Part shown: piece after piece, positions 22,263 to 31,786 of the stretch
Position numbering within the stretch: position 1 is the stretch's first letter
Layout of the letters: every line of letters starts with the position of its first letter
Source of the DNA: Chrysophaeum taylorii
Taxonomy: Eukaryota > Sar > Pelagophyceae > Pelagomonadales > Pelagomonadaceae
Assembly (NCBI GenBank): GCA_029834535.1
Contig: JAQMWT010000029.1
Location: 248,001-312,000, forward strand
Reading direction: 5' to 3'
Length of the DNA stretch: 64,000 nucleotides
Position numbers and translations under genes: made by a program
The notes under the pieces: generated by a model
The model's input: only the letters and a program-made list of their open reading frames with translations
Told to the model about the DNA's origin: nothing
The model's database searches: none

Positions 22263-22334
22263 CACAGGGGTATATATAGCCCCGGGCACTCGCGCACACC
22301 AGGACCGGCATTCCTTCCCTCACCTTTTGCTTAT
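22263..22334 (+). repeat. 70-bp TATA-bearing dispersed repeat, copy b
   Basis: One mismatch from copy a across the block. Its TATATATA (about 22271) is about 120 bp upstream of the START-gene ATG at 22391, a position suited to a core promoter. Confidence 0.9.
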
Positions 22335-22390
22335 ACCCAGCATTTCCGAACCCTCCCGGAAACTAGGTTTTCTTCGAAGGCTACGGACTT

Positions 22391-23397
22391 ATGGTCAACA
22401 GTAATCTTGGCGCGATGAGCCTCGTCGAGCAGGCCAAGGTCGAGTACGAGCGAGAGCGAATGCTCGAGGTGTGATATTGTTGTGGGTCGGGCGTTACGGA
22501 AAGCGGATCGTATAGGTGCACAGGCTGCTGGAGGACGTCGATCCGGAGACAACGTGCGATCCCGTTTGGGTCGAGCGCGCGAAACGCGAAGCCGGGGACG
22601 CCGCCAAGTTGTACGCGGTGCTCCGCGAGGGCGGCGGAGTTACGTCGAGCGAGGAGTGGCGGCTCGCGGTCGATTCTGGCGGAATCGCCGTGCGCTCGAG
22701 GCCCGAGGCGACGGCTCGTTTTGCGAGCGTGTGCGTTTCGCTCGACCTGGCGGCGTCGCTGAGTCTCGTCATGACGGTCGTGAACGAGGTCTCGTTACTA
22801 CCATCCTGGATGCCCGAGTTTCTTGGGTTCGAAGCGAGGTGCATAAAGCAGGTCTCTCGATTCCGCCAGTTGGTATGGATTCGCGTGAAGCTTCCGTTTC
22901 CGTTCGCTCCGCGCGACGTCGTGTTCGACGCGATGGGTGTCGATGTCCTCGATCGACCCGAGCCCTGCATTCTCATTGTGGTCCGAACCCCCGACCCGAA
23001 AGATTGGCCAGACGTTGAAATCGACGCCCCTAAGGACCGCCGAGATGGAAGAGCCGTGCGAGCCCGCGTCTTGGTTGCCGGGGCTTTCGTCAAGCCGAAA
23101 TCGTCGACATCCTCGGCATTCTGCAACGTCGTCAACATCGACCCGCACCTCGATTTTTTGCCGGGCTGGCTGTTTAACTGGGTCAACCGTCGCCTCGTCT
23201 GGTACGCGTTTGATGCGTTCCGCGGCAAGGTGGCGGCCGTGCAGGAGGCTGGGCTCTCTCCCGAATACCAGGAGTTTGTCGCCAAGAAATCCAACATCTA
23301 TGATGAAATGCACCGTCGCCTCCGACCGTGGGAAGGCGGTGCTTGCGTTCGAGGGGGGGGGAATTGCAACGGTGCCCGCCACCCCACGACGCTATGA
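22391..23397 (+). CDS. START-like lipid-binding domain protein
   Basis: About 319 residues in two exons, 22391-22468 and 22516-23397, with a 47-nt GTGTGA...TAG intron. Residues about 70-290 resemble a START domain: EEWRLAVDSGGIAVRSRPE, then FASVCVSLDLAASLSLVM, EVSLLPSWMPEFLG, VWIRVKLPFPFAPRDVVF, and a final long helix LVWYAFDAFRGKVAAVQEAG. START proteins bind sterols, phospholipids or ceramide in a hydrophobic pocket. No membrane segment, so probably cytosolic. An internal ATG at 22415 is an alternative start. The last 25 residues are Gly/Arg-rich and may be an unspliced artefact. Confidence 0.8.
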
Positions 23398-23538
23398 GTA
23401 CAGCGATGGACGAGAATCCCGCGACGTTTTATGCCGCCCGCCCGCGCGCCCAGATGCACCTTCGACTCCAAGGTGGCACCGCCGCGCAACGCTCCAGCAA
23501 ACAAACAGCTTTCAAATCCCACCGATATTGCGCGCAAC

Positions 23539-23577
<39 letters not shown>

Positions 23578-23985
23578 CCAAGCACGCACGCGCGCACTCG
23601 CTCGCTCGCTCGCTCGCCCAGGCGCACGACCACGGCGACCACCACTATATATGACTACTACTATCTAGGCGCACTAACTAAACAAGGGACGGGGGACAAA
23701 CACGACGTAAAGATTCCTCCTCCGCCTTTTTTTAAACTCCTTCTTTGTGTCTTTCCACCAAGCACCACAGCACCGGCGCAAGCGCGGAGCGGGAGAGAAG
23801 TGCAGTCAAAAAACACCACCAGAGAGACAGCAGGCAGCGCAGGCAGGCAGACGGGAGTGGTGGCCGAGGGACCCCCCCTTGACCCGATGTCTGCAAACAA
23901 ACAAACAAACAAACAAGCAAGCAAAGAGAGCGCTCGAACGCGGAGTTTGTTTGAACACGAGCCGCCGCCCAGGCAAGGATGATCC
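23398..23985. other. Intergenic region with (CAAG)n and (AAAC)n tracts
   Basis: Convergent 3' ends. Contains CAAG repeats at about 23540-23577, GCTC repeats near 23598-23615 and AAAC repeats at about 23894-23916. No gene. Confidence 0.6.
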
Positions 23986-24888
23986 TCAGGCGGCTTTGAG
24001 TTCTTCGAGCTTGGCAATCTTGCCGGTGCTGAGAAACTCGTCGATCTTTTCCATGGATGCCTTGCCAATGCCGGGAAGCGACTTGCAGGCCTTTCCCGAG
24101 GTGATTGGGTCGGCTTCCCCTGCGATGGTTGCTGCCACTTTCTTGTAGGCCCCGCCGCGCATCTTGTCGCCCTGCTTGAAGTAGATGGAGGACATTTCCG
24201 TGAACGCGAGGGCCAAGCCGGCATTCTCCGGACATTCGGTTTCTACCGTCTTCTTGACCCCAAACTGTTCGTCCGCCGCCTTGATCGCCGCTGCCACGTC
24301 CACAGTCGATCCCGACCTTGCCGCCAAGACGAGGGACCCCATCTTCTGGCGCGCGACTTCTTCGTCGTTAGGGAGGTCGAGTCCTCGCGCGCGACAGCGC
24401 CCGACGAGTTCTTCGGCGAGGGCCCGCAAATCCTTCGCCGCTTTCGCCTCGCGCACCTCGGGCTCGATCTCCGGGAGACTCGGTCTCGCATTCTTCTTTG
24501 GTTTGGCGGGCTCCTCTTCCTCGTCGTCTTCCGCTTGCTTTCGCTTCTTCTTTTCCTTCTTCGGCGCTTCGGGCGGAAAATCGACGTCGGGATCGTGGAA
24601 GTCAGATAGCATCTTCTCGAGCTTCTCCTGGTCCTCGTCCTCGAGCTCGTCGAACCCCGCGAGATCGTCCATCGTCTTGAGCTGGTTCTCTTTCTTCCGC
24701 ATACGCTTCATCATCTGAAAAAAGGGAATCACCTTGTGCCAGGTCTGCATCGTGATCGATTCGCCGTCGCGGTCAATCTCGCTGTTCTTTGCGATCCGGA
24801 TCTCACCCTTCTCGATTTTTTCCCCGCTTACCTTGCAGGTTGACCGACCCGACTTGGCGTACTCGACGGAGAACGTGTAGGACGACAT
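23986..24888 (-). CDS. PARP-type finger-like and Pol-beta 8-kDa/HhH domain fusion protein
   Basis: A 300-residue intronless protein. Residues 1-60 follow the zf-PARP pattern (VEYAKSGRSTCKVSGEKIEKGEIRI, then MQTWHKVIPFF), but the second Cys of C-x-x-C is Ser and the Cys after W-H is lost, so zinc binding is doubtful. An acidic/basic linker has a KKEKKKRKQ nuclear signal. The last 75 residues match the N-terminal 8-kDa domain of DNA polymerase beta/X with its helix-hairpin-helix: SSIYFKQGDKMRGGAYKK, then KSLPGIGKASMEKIDEFLST. Both modules bind DNA breaks or gapped DNA in known proteins, so a break-recognition or repair role is inferred. There is no catalytic PARP or polymerase domain. Confidence 0.83.
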   Translation of the reverse strand: MSSYTFSVEYAKSGRSTCKVSGEKIEKGEIRIAKNSEIDRDGESITMQTWHKVIPFFQMMKRMRKKENQLKTMDDLAGFDELEDEDQEKLEKMLSDFHDPDVDFPPEAPKKEKKKRKQAEDDEEEEPAKPKKNARPSLPEIEPEVREAKAAKDLRALAEELVGRCRARGLDLPNDEEVARQKMGSLVLAARSGSTVDVAAAIKAADEQFGVKKTVETECPENAGLALAFTEMSSIYFKQGDKMRGGAYKKVAATIAGEADPITSGKACKSLPGIGKASMEKIDEFLSTGKIAKLEELKAA

Positions 24889-24964
24889 CGGTGTGCGTGC
24901 ACTTGGGGGGCAGCACCTGCCTCCCTAACACTAGCACTGGCTGTAGTAGGGGTCAGTCCTCCCT

Positions 24965-25885
24965 TCAAATCGAGGGCACGTTTGGGTGGGGGGGAGGAGC
25001 CCCCTCCTCCTCCTCCTCTTCGAGCCGCCGCCGTCGCCGCCGCCGCCCGCATTCTGCTCGGTCGCGGAGAATGCGGCGGGTGCGATCGACCTCGAGGCGA
25101 AAGTCGCGCTTACGCTTTTCGATAAAGGCGGGGTCGCTGAGGATCTGGCGACGTAGGGCCGTGGCCGCCAGTTGCCAGCGCGGGTTCCCCGTTCGCAGGA
25201 GAAACTTGGGGGGACCCGTCCTCCTCCTCAGCGCCCGCACGGCGAACTTGAAGGCGCGCGTCGGCATCGGCATCTCCCCAAAAAGTCGGATGTTGGTCAA
25301 CCCTCTGCCTTGATGCGACGCAACGAGACGGTTCGAGTAGGGTCCCGGTCGCCAGCCAAAGGCGGGCGGTCGCCAGCGGTATTCGACGGGACAGCTCGGA
25401 GGCTCGGCTACCAAAACGAAGGAGCCACGCGAAAAGCGCCCGAAACGGCCCCTCAACATCGCCGCCACAGTCTCCGAGACGATCGCTAACCTCTCGGCGA
25501 CGAGCGCCTCGTGCTCCTCTCGGAGTCGGCTCGCCGCGGCTGTTCTTCGTGCCGCGACTCGCTTCCGATCCCGGACCAACCGCTTGGCCGCGTCGACGCT
25601 GTACCAAACCGACGGTCGACGCGCTTCGACGCCCTTCTCTTTCCGTTTGGTGGCGTTGTTGTACTCTTTGATCCGACGCCTGGCCGCGGCGACCGGGTCC
25701 TCCTCGACATTCGTCGTCGTCGTCGTCTTCGCGCGCCGTCCCCCATTTCTCACCGGTTCGGAGGAGGAGGAGGAGGAGGAGGAGGCGGCGGCGCGCTTCG
25801 CAGAGCGCCGCGCCGCAGCGCGCGCAGCGTTCTCCTCGCGCAGCAGCTTCCCGTCGTACCAGACGCCGTGCGCGGCGCGCAACAT
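24965..25885 (-). CDS. Hypothetical basic protein, orphan
   Basis: A 306-residue intronless open frame from ATG 25885, 76 bp upstream of the PARP-like gene on the same strand. Family not recognised. The N-terminal third is Ala/Arg/Ser-rich with a Thr run. There is a long Arg/Ala helix (about 95-140). The Trp/Pro-rich centre (VEYRWRPPAFGWRPGPYSN) and the following GLTNIRLFGEMPMPTRAF look folded and may be a domain. The C-terminus is charged and ends in poly-Arg then poly-Glu. WYDGK near the start and WYSVD at about residue 94 resemble each other. Coding is supported by a long frame, a tight divergent neighbour and Trp/Pro blocks. Confidence 0.6.
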   Translation of the reverse strand: MLRAAHGVWYDGKLLREENAARAAARRSAKRAAASSSSSSSSEPVRNGGRRAKTTTTTNVEEDPVAAARRRIKEYNNATKRKEKGVEARRPSVWYSVDAAKRLVRDRKRVAARRTAAASRLREEHEALVAERLAIVSETVAAMLRGRFGRFSRGSFVLVAEPPSCPVEYRWRPPAFGWRPGPYSNRLVASHQGRGLTNIRLFGEMPMPTRAFKFAVRALRRRTGPPKFLLRTGNPRWQLAATALRRQILSDPAFIEKRKRDFRLEVDRTRRILRDRAECGRRRRRRRLEEEEEEGAPPPHPNVPSI

Positions 25886-25920
25886 TAAAAAAAAATTCGT
25901 TGCAACGGACGGACGGAAGA
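25886..25920. promoter_or_regulatory. 35-bp divergent spacer, putative bidirectional promoter
   Basis: Two start codons face away from each other across 35 bp that include an AT-rich TTAAAAAAAAATTCG core. Leaders may overlap. Confidence 0.4.
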
Positions 25921-28155
25921 ATGGATCCAGTAGTCCGCGGGATGTGTCGGGTCGGCGGCATCCCGCTCGAGGTCGCGCCGCTGGTGTGCGTGGAGATGTC
26001 GGGGGACCGGCGGCTCGTCGCGTGGCGGTCGGACAGGGTGCCGGCGAACGACGCCCAAGCCCGGGACATGCGCGCCGCCGTCGGCAAGGACGAGGCGTGC
26101 GGGAAGGTTCTCACCGTGCGCATCGCCAAGTCTCGGTTCGAGCGGGGCCTGATGCGCGCCGACGTGGCTGTGGGCGTCGAGGGCCGCAAGGCGCCGCTGA
26201 AGCTGTGGCTGCCACGGCCCGGCGCCCTCAAGGCGCGATGGCTCGAGGCGTTTGGGCGCGCGAGCGACGCGACGAAAGCGTCGTCGTCCGCCGCCGCCGC
26301 CGTCGAGGAGCTGGCCGCGGGCGAGTTCACGGAGGACAGCAGCTGCGGCGAAATGGCGAACGAAGAGACACCCGAGGACGACGATGAGGAGGATGTGGTC
26401 GATCTCGCGGGCAGCGAGGCGCGGCTCGGCGAGGTGTGGCGACGGCTCGAGGCCGACGAGGAATCGCTGCCGCAAGGGTGGCGGCAGCTCCGCGACAAGG
26501 TGACGGGGAACGACTACTATCTCAACGAGGTCGACAACAGGACGACGTGGTCGCGGCCGGCGGCGAACAATAACGAGAGGACGGCGCTTTCCGGCGACGA
26601 GCTCGGCGTCGCTTGGTTGCTCGACGCGGTCGCGAGCGACGAGGTCGACGCGTTGCTCGACGGCCGGGCGAGCGACGCCCCGATTCTCGGAGCGCTGATC
26701 GAGGAGGCCAAGGCGTGCCCGCTCGTGGCTCGAGATGGATGGGCAGAGTCGTTGCGCGAGCTCTTCGAAACGCTTCTCCCGAAGCTGGTGTTGGCGGCCT
26801 GCGACGTCCAGTCGGGTCGCGCGAGGGCCCTCGTCGACGACGACGACGACGGAAGAAGAAGAGAGGAAGAAGAGCGCGGGGGCCGTTTCCATCTGACCCA
26901 AGCACAAACGCAGCCGCTCTTCTTTTTGTCCAGGAAGCTCGCCAAGACGACGCCGTCGTCTCCAGAGGCCGGCAGCTTGGAACAGCGCTTCTCTCGAGCT
27001 CTGCGATCGCTCGTCGATTTCGCGCGACGCGAGGCGGCCGCGGGAGACGAGACGGGCGGCCTCCTCGGCGCTCTATCGTGCGAGGGAACCGGGGTCGCGT
27101 CGTTGCCCGAGACGCTGCGCGACGTGGTCGTCGCGGGCTTGCCGCTTTTGGTCCTCCGGATCTGCCGGGCAACGAGGCCGCGATCCGAACGCTATCGTCG
27201 TATAAAGGCCGCCCTCGACGCGTGTCCGCGGAACGCCGTCGTCGCGGCCCTTCGCGTCGGCGCCTTTCCGAGCTCGCCGAGCTTCATCAAGGGGCTTGTC
27301 GACGTCGTCGTCAAGACCAAGGTCCGGAACGGCGAGACGGTGGCGCAGCGCCTCGCGAGAGCCAACCTCGGTCTCGAGGATCTCGAGGCCGAGTTGGCGA
27401 CGCTGTCGCCGCCGCTGCGCGCTCGGGTCGGCGAGGCGACCGACGAGGAGCTCGAGACGATCGAAGACGACATCGCACGGGCGGCGGGCGTGCAACTGGA
27501 CGACGAGACGAAAATGGACATTCAGCGCGCCGCACGCCTCGAGGCGTACCGAAGAGCTGCCGAGCGTCTCGTCGCCGCCTACGGCGAACCCGCCTACGTC
27601 GACTTGGTCTCCTCGTTGTACCCGGCCATCTTCGAGCCCGTGGCTGCGATATTCGTCGACCGCTCCGTCAAGGCGGCGGACCTTGTCGAGAAGATGTTTA
27701 AGTGTGCCGCCAGAGCGGTCAAGTCCGCCGGAAAGTCGGACCTCTACTCGACCTACGATCGCCTCGTCATGCTCGACGCCGACCTCGCGGCTCTCGCCGA
27801 CGATCTCGTCGACTTTTTGAAGCGCGCCGCTAAAGCGGACGCAACCAAGTGGGCCGCGCTGGGCGCGTGGCTCCGAAAGCTCGTAGATTCTCTCAGCCTC
27901 GCGTTGTCGCTCCCCGACGCGCCCGACCCGGAGGGGCTGGACCGCGACCTCGGGACCCTCGTTGCCGAGTGGAATGGCCGCGATCAGGATATTGGCGCGC
28001 TCGCCTTCGTCTCCCGCGAGGACCTCCCGTGCCTCGCCCAGCTCGTGCCGACGTTCGCGGCCGACATACGCGCCCAGTTCCAGGCCAGGCGCGCCGAAGC
28101 CGTCTCCGTTTCCTCGTTCCAAAACGAGCTTGGCGCGGGCCGCGGCGACGCGTAG
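25921..28155 (+). CDS. WW-domain protein, large, helical C-terminus
   Basis: About 744 residues from ATG 25921 (upstream in-frame codons are non-ATG). An N-terminal PH-like or unknown region is followed by an acidic linker, then a WW domain at about residues 182-212: LPQGWRQLRDKVTGNDYYLN, then NRTTWSRP, with both Trp present. WW domains bind Pro-rich ligands. The rest (about 230-740) is mostly helical, with ELATLSPPLRARV, SLYPAIFEPVAAIFVDRS and LYSTYDRLVMLDADLAALAD blocks; I do not recognise a family. A low-complexity stretch (26833-26935) with an Arg/Glu run and a TTTTTGTCCAG acceptor-like end may be an unspliced intron. Ends GRGDA. Confidence 0.78.
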   Translation: MDPVVRGMCRVGGIPLEVAPLVCVEMSGDRRLVAWRSDRVPANDAQARDMRAAVGKDEACGKVLTVRIAKSRFERGLMRADVAVGVEGRKAPLKLWLPRPGALKARWLEAFGRASDATKASSSAAAAVEELAAGEFTEDSSCGEMANEETPEDDDEEDVVDLAGSEARLGEVWRRLEADEESLPQGWRQLRDKVTGNDYYLNEVDNRTTWSRPAANNNERTALSGDELGVAWLLDAVASDEVDALLDGRASDAPILGALIEEAKACPLVARDGWAESLRELFETLLPKLVLAACDVQSGRARALVDDDDDGRRREEEERGGRFHLTQAQTQPLFFLSRKLAKTTPSSPEAGSLEQRFSRALRSLVDFARREAAAGDETGGLLGALSCEGTGVASLPETLRDVVVAGLPLLVLRICRATRPRSERYRRIKAALDACPRNAVVAALRVGAFPSSPSFIKGLVDVVVKTKVRNGETVAQRLARANLGLEDLEAELATLSPPLRARVGEATDEELETIEDDIARAAGVQLDDETKMDIQRAARLEAYRRAAERLVAAYGEPAYVDLVSSLYPAIFEPVAAIFVDRSVKAADLVEKMFKCAARAVKSAGKSDLYSTYDRLVMLDADLAALADDLVDFLKRAAKADATKWAALGAWLRKLVDSLSLALSLPDAPDPEGLDRDLGTLVAEWNGRDQDIGALAFVSREDLPCLAQLVPTFAADIRAQFQARRAEAVSVSSFQNELGAGRGDA

Positions 28156-28577
28156 TTCGAGCACCTTCGACGCGCTGCTGCTCGCCCTCTCTTCTTCTTC
28201 TTCTTCTTCTTTTTCTTCTTCAAGGTTATGTTATGCAAATAAAGGCGCGCTCTTTTGTGTGAAGACGAGCAGCCGACCGCCACCACTAACGTATACCTCT
28301 GCAATAAATAAATCGCGTATGAGGTTGGCGCGTGCGAGGCGGAAGTCGAAGCTCGACAAGTGTGCAAAAAGAATAAACTCCAAGAGGATGCGCGTTGCGC
28401 GATATGTGGTGGTGTGGCGCTCTCAGGAACGTGAGGGCGGAGTGTCGTTCTCGACATTGCCTTACTGGCTGCGCGCTGCAGCACATCACAGAAGAAGAAG
28501 AAGAAGAAGAAGAGTGCGAGTGTCGACACGCCCGGTCTGTCGATGGCAACAGCATCATAGAAAACGGAAACTACTTA
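28156..28577. other. Convergent intergenic region
   Basis: Begins with a CTT-rich tract and an AATAAA near 28240, the likely 3' UTR of the WW gene. GAA repeats lie near 28490-28510. No gene. Confidence 0.6.
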
Positions 28578-29984
28578 TTATGTAGAGAAGCGAGTGAAGC
28601 TCCTGAGGTGGATGCCGTGGTCCGCGAGCGGCGGCTCGATCTCGGCGCGGTCGAGATGGGGAAGGTTGGCGTCAAGGGAAACTTCAATCGCTGCGGCCTT
28701 GCTTTTTTGGAGGCCACACAGTAAGGAGACTAAAGTGTGCGCGTCGAGGTCGGTCTCGAAGAGGTAGCAGTCGTCGCAGGTTTCGAAAAGCAAGACGTCG
28801 AGCCGGAGGTCGAGGTGCACCGAGCGTCCTCGGAAGGCGCCGACGAGGCACGCGACGAGGGCGGCGAGGTCCTTGGCGTAGGGGTATCGGCCGACGATCT
28901 CGAGGTGGATCTTGGGTCGCTCGAAAAACAATTTTCGCTGGATGGATTTCGGGTAGCGCACCGCATAGGCGTGGACCTGTCGCCAAAACTTGGCGTCGCA
29001 CGGGAGCACGCCGACGCGTGCGAGGTTAGGGAGATACGCCAGGACGTCGGCTACAAAAGGCGCCGCACCCCAGACCGTGTCAGTGGTGAGCGTCGTGTGG
29101 AAACTCGGAAACGAGAGTTCTCGGAGCTGCGGTATTCCGCACAGGCCTACCGCGAGATGGCGGAGTTGGCGCGGATCGCCCAAGGTAAACGAAGGAACCG
29201 GCGCGGGAAATTGGGGCGCGAGTGCCGACGTCGGAAGGATCGTGAGCATCTCTAACTCTGGAAGTCGATGGTGCAAGCGCGCAAGACAGGTGAGGTGTCT
29301 CGGGTCGTCGAACTCGGCGCCGTGGAGCACCAAGGTCATCGAACGGAGACGGGTCATGGTTCCGATCGCGAAGACGGCCGCCTCCAACAGAATCTCGGGG
29401 TTCCACCAGAGCAACGATCGGGCATTCGGGGCGAGATTTTGAAGCGACATGGCAACGTCGGCCATCGAATCGTCCGCCTCGAGGCTCCAGTTGCAAATCC
29501 GGAGCGCGACGTCGTGTTCGGGCTTTGCCCGACTCTCGAGGAGCTCCTCCATCGCCGAGGCGCTGGGCGCGCCGTGGATCGCGACCATTCGAGGCAACCC
29601 CAGCGACAGCAACCTCGGCGAGCACACGCGATGATCGAACCAGATTGACCCCTTTTTTTTGTGACCGCTCCATGTCACGCTCGAGAAGACGCGGAGCGCG
29701 GAAGAACGGCCGGCAAACGTCGAATCATCATCCTCGGTTTCCATTTCGTCGCCGAGTTTCCAGGTCTCGCTCTCAAAGGCCACCGAGAGGCTCTCGACAA
29801 AATGCGACTTCTGCTGCTGGCGCGCGACGGCGTCGAAGTCGCACGAGACGCGCTGCGCCACCACGCGCTCGAACGGATCGAGAAATGCTACGACCATGTC
29901 GAGCAGATTGGCGTCCCGCAGTGAGCAGGACATGACTGCATCCACCCGAGTCTCCATCATCCCCTGACGTTGTCGCCGCAGCAT
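28578..29984 (-). CDS. F-box-like protein
   Basis: About 468 residues, intronless, start chosen at ATG 29984 (a second ATG pair at about 29960 is possible). Residues about 20-50, LRDANLLDMVVAFLDPFERV followed by A-Q-R-V-S-C-D-F, fit an F-box with its L-P-x-D-x-x-x-x-I substituted. The rest has scattered leucine-rich segments (LRSMTLVLHGAEF, LPELEMLTILP, RQLRHLAVGLCGIPQLREL, LPNLARVGVLPC) spaced like irregular LRRs. F-box/LRR proteins recruit substrates to SCF ubiquitin ligases; that role is inferred. F-box match is weak, so a plain LRR-like protein is the alternative. Confidence 0.6.
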   Translation of the reverse strand: MLRRQRQGMMETRVDAVMSCSLRDANLLDMVVAFLDPFERVVAQRVSCDFDAVARQQQKSHFVESLSVAFESETWKLGDEMETEDDDSTFAGRSSALRVFSSVTWSGHKKKGSIWFDHRVCSPRLLSLGLPRMVAIHGAPSASAMEELLESRAKPEHDVALRICNWSLEADDSMADVAMSLQNLAPNARSLLWWNPEILLEAAVFAIGTMTRLRSMTLVLHGAEFDDPRHLTCLARLHHRLPELEMLTILPTSALAPQFPAPVPSFTLGDPRQLRHLAVGLCGIPQLRELSFPSFHTTLTTDTVWGAAPFVADVLAYLPNLARVGVLPCDAKFWRQVHAYAVRYPKSIQRKLFFERPKIHLEIVGRYPYAKDLAALVACLVGAFRGRSVHLDLRLDVLLFETCDDCYLFETDLDAHTLVSLLCGLQKSKAAAIEVSLDANLPHLDRAEIEPPLADHGIHLRSFTRFST

Positions 29985-30537
29985 AGCGCACCCAACGAAC
30001 GAACACCGTTGCACTTGTTATTACTTCGCTGTGTGCCTTCTGCCACCTCGCCCGAAGATAAGAAAAGTTCGACAGTTACGACAGTTCGAACATGAAGTGT
30101 TACAAAAACACGAACCTTATTACCCTTTGCCCTCCTTGAGTTCCTCCTCCTTCGACGAGCACTGCAGAAGCGGCGTCGCACGCACGAGCACCAGAAGCGG
30201 CGTCGCACACGCTGACCAAGACCGTGGCAATTCTGGTAGGGACCCGTAATGCCGTGGGTTGGAGGGAGGTTCGAGTTCTTCTTCTAGGTAGTTGTCCAAA
30301 CTTAAGATCATTGCGGTGTCTCGAAGAAGAAGAGTAGAAAGAAAAAAAAAACTGTAAGAACGAACATACGAAGGGAGTCTGTCTCTAGCTCCACGAACGA
30401 AGAGGAAGACGGTCGCGAGCGAACAAAATGGCGTCCGCCCGTAAGAAGAAAGATCGAGAGAGAGCGACGTCGAATGTTGCGGGGGCCAAAGTTTCTTGTA
30501 CTCACTGTACTGCGAGAGGTGTGTGTGTGGCATCACA
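29985..30537. other. Intergenic region
   Basis: Between two minus-strand genes. Contains a direct repeat of CACGAGCACCAGAAGCGGCG type (AGAAGCGGCGTCGCACGC) at about 30166-30210 and a poly-A run near 30345. No gene supported. Confidence 0.5.
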
Positions 30538-31735
30538 TCAATCACCGCGGGACGAAATCTCGGCTTTGACGGCACAGGAGGTGATGTAGTCGAGATGCGG
30601 GAAGTTGGGCTTGAGATAGGAAACACCCTGTTTCCTCGCCTTGTCGAAGTCCGGGACTTGGTCGAGATGAAAGTTGCTGAACCTGCGCAGAGTTGGTGAT
30701 GGTGGTGCTAGCTTGTAAAGAAAGGCACCAGGCGTCGAGCGTGCGGAAGGAAGCCTCCCCGACGACGCGGCCGAAGGGCACCTCGTGTGACTGTCCGCCG
30801 AGGGCGTGCGCGGTGTCCGAGCCGAGCATGACGAACAAGATGGTGGATCGCGAGTCGGGCTGGCCAGTTCCCGAGAAGCTGAGCATGCCGCGCTCGAAGT
30901 GGCTCTCGCCGGACAGCCACTGGGGGTCGTCCCGGATAGTGCTCCGATGTTCCCACTCCTTTGTCACCGAAGGCACGCCGGAGATTCCAAAAAATGCGAG
31001 CCAGTTGGGGAAGACGCGATGCACCGCCACTTCCGACGAGAAAAACTGCGACTTCACGAGCTCGAGGAACCTCGTCGCGCCCATCGGCGCCCACGAGGAA
31101 AAGACGGCTATCGTAAGGGGCCCAGCCGTCGTGGCGCACTCGACGATCGCCGTCGACCCGCCCGTCGGCGCGCCGCGCGGGGGCTCGGGCAGCGCAGCGA
31201 GCCAGGCCGTTGTGGTCGCTCCTGCGGAGCAGTCTAATGACGTCGAGACGACGGACTTACCCTCGATTTCCGCGACGTGCCCTCGGGCCTCGACCAAAGA
31301 GGCGCCGAGCATGTCGACTTGCTGCTTGAGGCTCTCGGCGTCTTTTTTCAACAACGCCTCCTTCTCGGCCCATGCGGACTCCTTGGCCGCGATCTCGCTG
31401 TCTGCCTCGCGTCTGCGCGCGTCCGACGCTGAATTCCACCCGGCCGTCCATGCCGTCGAGGCCAGCAGGTAGCCCGCGACAAGGAACCCAGCGATCGCAA
31501 CCCCCAGAATTTGCCGTCGCGACAGCTGCCGCCACGCGGTCGCAGCCACGTGCGCGACGGCCGTCGCCACCCAGTCTATAGCTGCTGTTACGCAACGGAC
31601 CCCAGGATGATCCCGAAGCGACATCAACGACTCCATCACCGGGGATCCCCGAGAAGGAAAGCTCAACAGCTCGTTCTCGCCGACCTCCGTTTCCGTCGTA
31701 TCCCGCGCCCGCTCCTTGCGAGACCTCGCGAGCAT
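30538..31735 (-). CDS. Membrane-anchored cyclophilin-like protein
   Basis: About 383 residues in two exons, 31735-30729 and 30682-30538 (46-nt intron GTGCCT...GCGCAG). The splice restores TLDAW plus FSNFHLDQVPDF and a sensible end. A cytosolic N-terminus is followed by one membrane helix (ILGVAIAGFLVAGYLLASTAW), a coiled coil with the AWAEKEALLKKDAESLKQQV heptads, then a cyclophilin-like domain (AGPLTIAVFSSWAPMGATRF, AVHRVFPNWLAFFG, GMLSFSGT, PFGRVVGEASFRTLDAW). The catalytic Arg is kept (VHR), but the QGGD loop is FFGI. The topology suggests a type II secretory-pathway or Golgi protein. Similar membrane cyclophilins occur in stramenopiles and their targets are unknown. Confidence 0.78.
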
Positions 31736-31786
31736 CTTTTTTTTGTTGTTGTGGAAGAAATGTATCGTCGGGTCCGTTGAAAAAAA
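31736..31786. promoter_or_regulatory. 51-bp divergent spacer, putative bidirectional promoter
   Basis: Separates the start codons of the membrane cyclophilin and the DUF1279 gene. Contains a TTTTTTTTGTTGTTG tract on one side and TTGAAAAAAA on the other. Confidence 0.4.

Larger units (their letters stand above)
21682..22390. other. Repeat-bearing intergenic region upstream of START gene
   Basis: Holds poly-A and poly-A-like runs near 21815-21840, two copies of the 70-bp TATA repeat, and no supported gene. A GTTCGAATCC B-box-like string at about 21991 does not fold into a tRNA arm. Confidence 0.5.
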
